This document shows, one piece after another, positions 63,556 to 64,000 of a stretch of 64,000 nt of DNA. Within the stretch, counting starts at the first letter, position 1; each line of letters begins with the position of its first letter. The notes beneath the pieces are model-generated. The model was not told where the DNA came from, searched no databases, and saw only the letters and a list, made by a program, of their open reading frames with translations. A program made the position numbers and the translations under genes. The stretch covers positions 47,982 to 111,981 of the forward strand of contig JASANG010002443.1 of assembly GCA_030248215.1 (NCBI GenBank). The letters are read 5' to 3'. Origin of the DNA: Enoplolaimus lenunculus. Its lineage: Eukaryota; Nematoda; Enoplea; Enoplida; Thoracostomopsidae.

Positions 63556-63803
63556 ACTGTAAATTCCAATGAGTTGAGTAATCAAATCAGACCGAACGTT
63601 AGTTATTTCTGAATTAATATTAGAAAACTTTAACTCACTCTGAGTCGAGTTGATTCTCACTCTAAGTTGAGTTGACTCCGCAGGAAGTTGATTATATAAA
63701 TCAAAACGAGTTGAAGCAACTCAGAATTGCAAGTTCTGATAGTCCTAACTCAGACCGAGCGATTCAATTCATTCTTAATTCAAATCAACTCACTGGAATT
63801 TAA
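63556..63803. mobile_element. GAGTTGATT MITE
   Basis: Ends ACTGTAAATTCCAATGAG and AATCAACTCACTGGAATTTA. Confidence 0.85.
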
Positions 63804-63828
63804 ACGCTTTAAAATTGTCCATAATACG

Positions 63829-64000
63829 GGCCAATGTAAAGAACAGGGCCGGAACAGTATTATAATCATATTCCTAAGTCTACGCCTAAGCCGAACCTAA
63901 GCGTAAAACTGAGCATAATCCTAATCCTAAGCCTACGTCAAACCTAAGCCAAGCAAAAAAAAATAGTCTAAAGCTTTAAGGTTACTCACTCTTTTGCAGT
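63829..64000 (-). mobile_element. TTAGGC element, type A, cut by the window end
   Basis: Left end GGCCAATGTAAAGAACAGGG; the core and AGTCTAAAGC flank are present, and the right terminus lies beyond the window. Confidence 0.9.

Overview
This is AT-rich animal DNA with introns, scattered short exons and dense repeats. The most likely source is a nematode or a close relative. Arrays of TTAGGC/GCCTAA, the nematode telomere hexamer, occur throughout, and the genes suit a metazoan: a BMP regulator, a DEG/ENaC channel, saposin-type domains and a secreted phospholipase A2. A retained twisted-gastrulation gene would fit a lineage less derived than Caenorhabditis. The assignment is inference; nothing here fixes the species.

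Five protein-coding loci can be supported, all read by joining exons in matching phase. (1) 1445-3791 (+): a four-exon twisted gastrulation (TWSG1-type) BMP-binding protein. (2) 8965-11381 (-): the 3' end of a single-pass membrane protein of unknown family, with a large Ser/Thr/Asn-rich ectodomain exon, a short exon at 9716-9846 that completes the membrane helix, and a last exon ending in a PDZ-ligand-like TSAV. (3) 28440-34367 (+): a secreted multi-domain saposin-B protein with a signal-peptide exon and two SapB domains; its 3' end was not found. (4) 44429-47377 (+): a two-exon DEG/ENaC channel with poly-Asn tracts at both cytosolic ends. (5) 61962-62149 (+): the first exon of a secreted phospholipase A2. 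The genes look independent; no operon or shared pathway is evident.

Most of the rest is non-autonomous DNA transposons; no transposase ORF was recognised. The dominant family (about 37 copies and fragments) has terminal inverted repeats around an internal TTAGGC array and comes in three terminal variants, here called A (ATGTAAAGAACAGGGGCGGAAC type), B (ATGTTACTTTAAGGGGCGT type) and C (ATGTATAGAACAGGGCCGGAAC type). Others are a GAGTC-rich foldback MITE with TA target duplications, a ~440-bp MITE ending CTGTAGTGACCCG with TA duplications, a GAGTTGATT MITE, a TTAA-duplicating piggyBac-like MITE that carries tRNA-like A and B boxes, and hAT-like elements (CAGGGTGCAA ends, 8-bp duplications), one nested in another with its empty site also present in the window.

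Other structures are a 1.2-kb satellite of a 22-bp unit (16321-17532), a foldback element with 222-bp arms differing at one base (12524-13428), several minisatellites, AAT microsatellites, and a degenerate tRNA-like sequence (32305-32384). Introns and intergenic stretches between these appear to be unique AT-rich or decayed repeat sequence.
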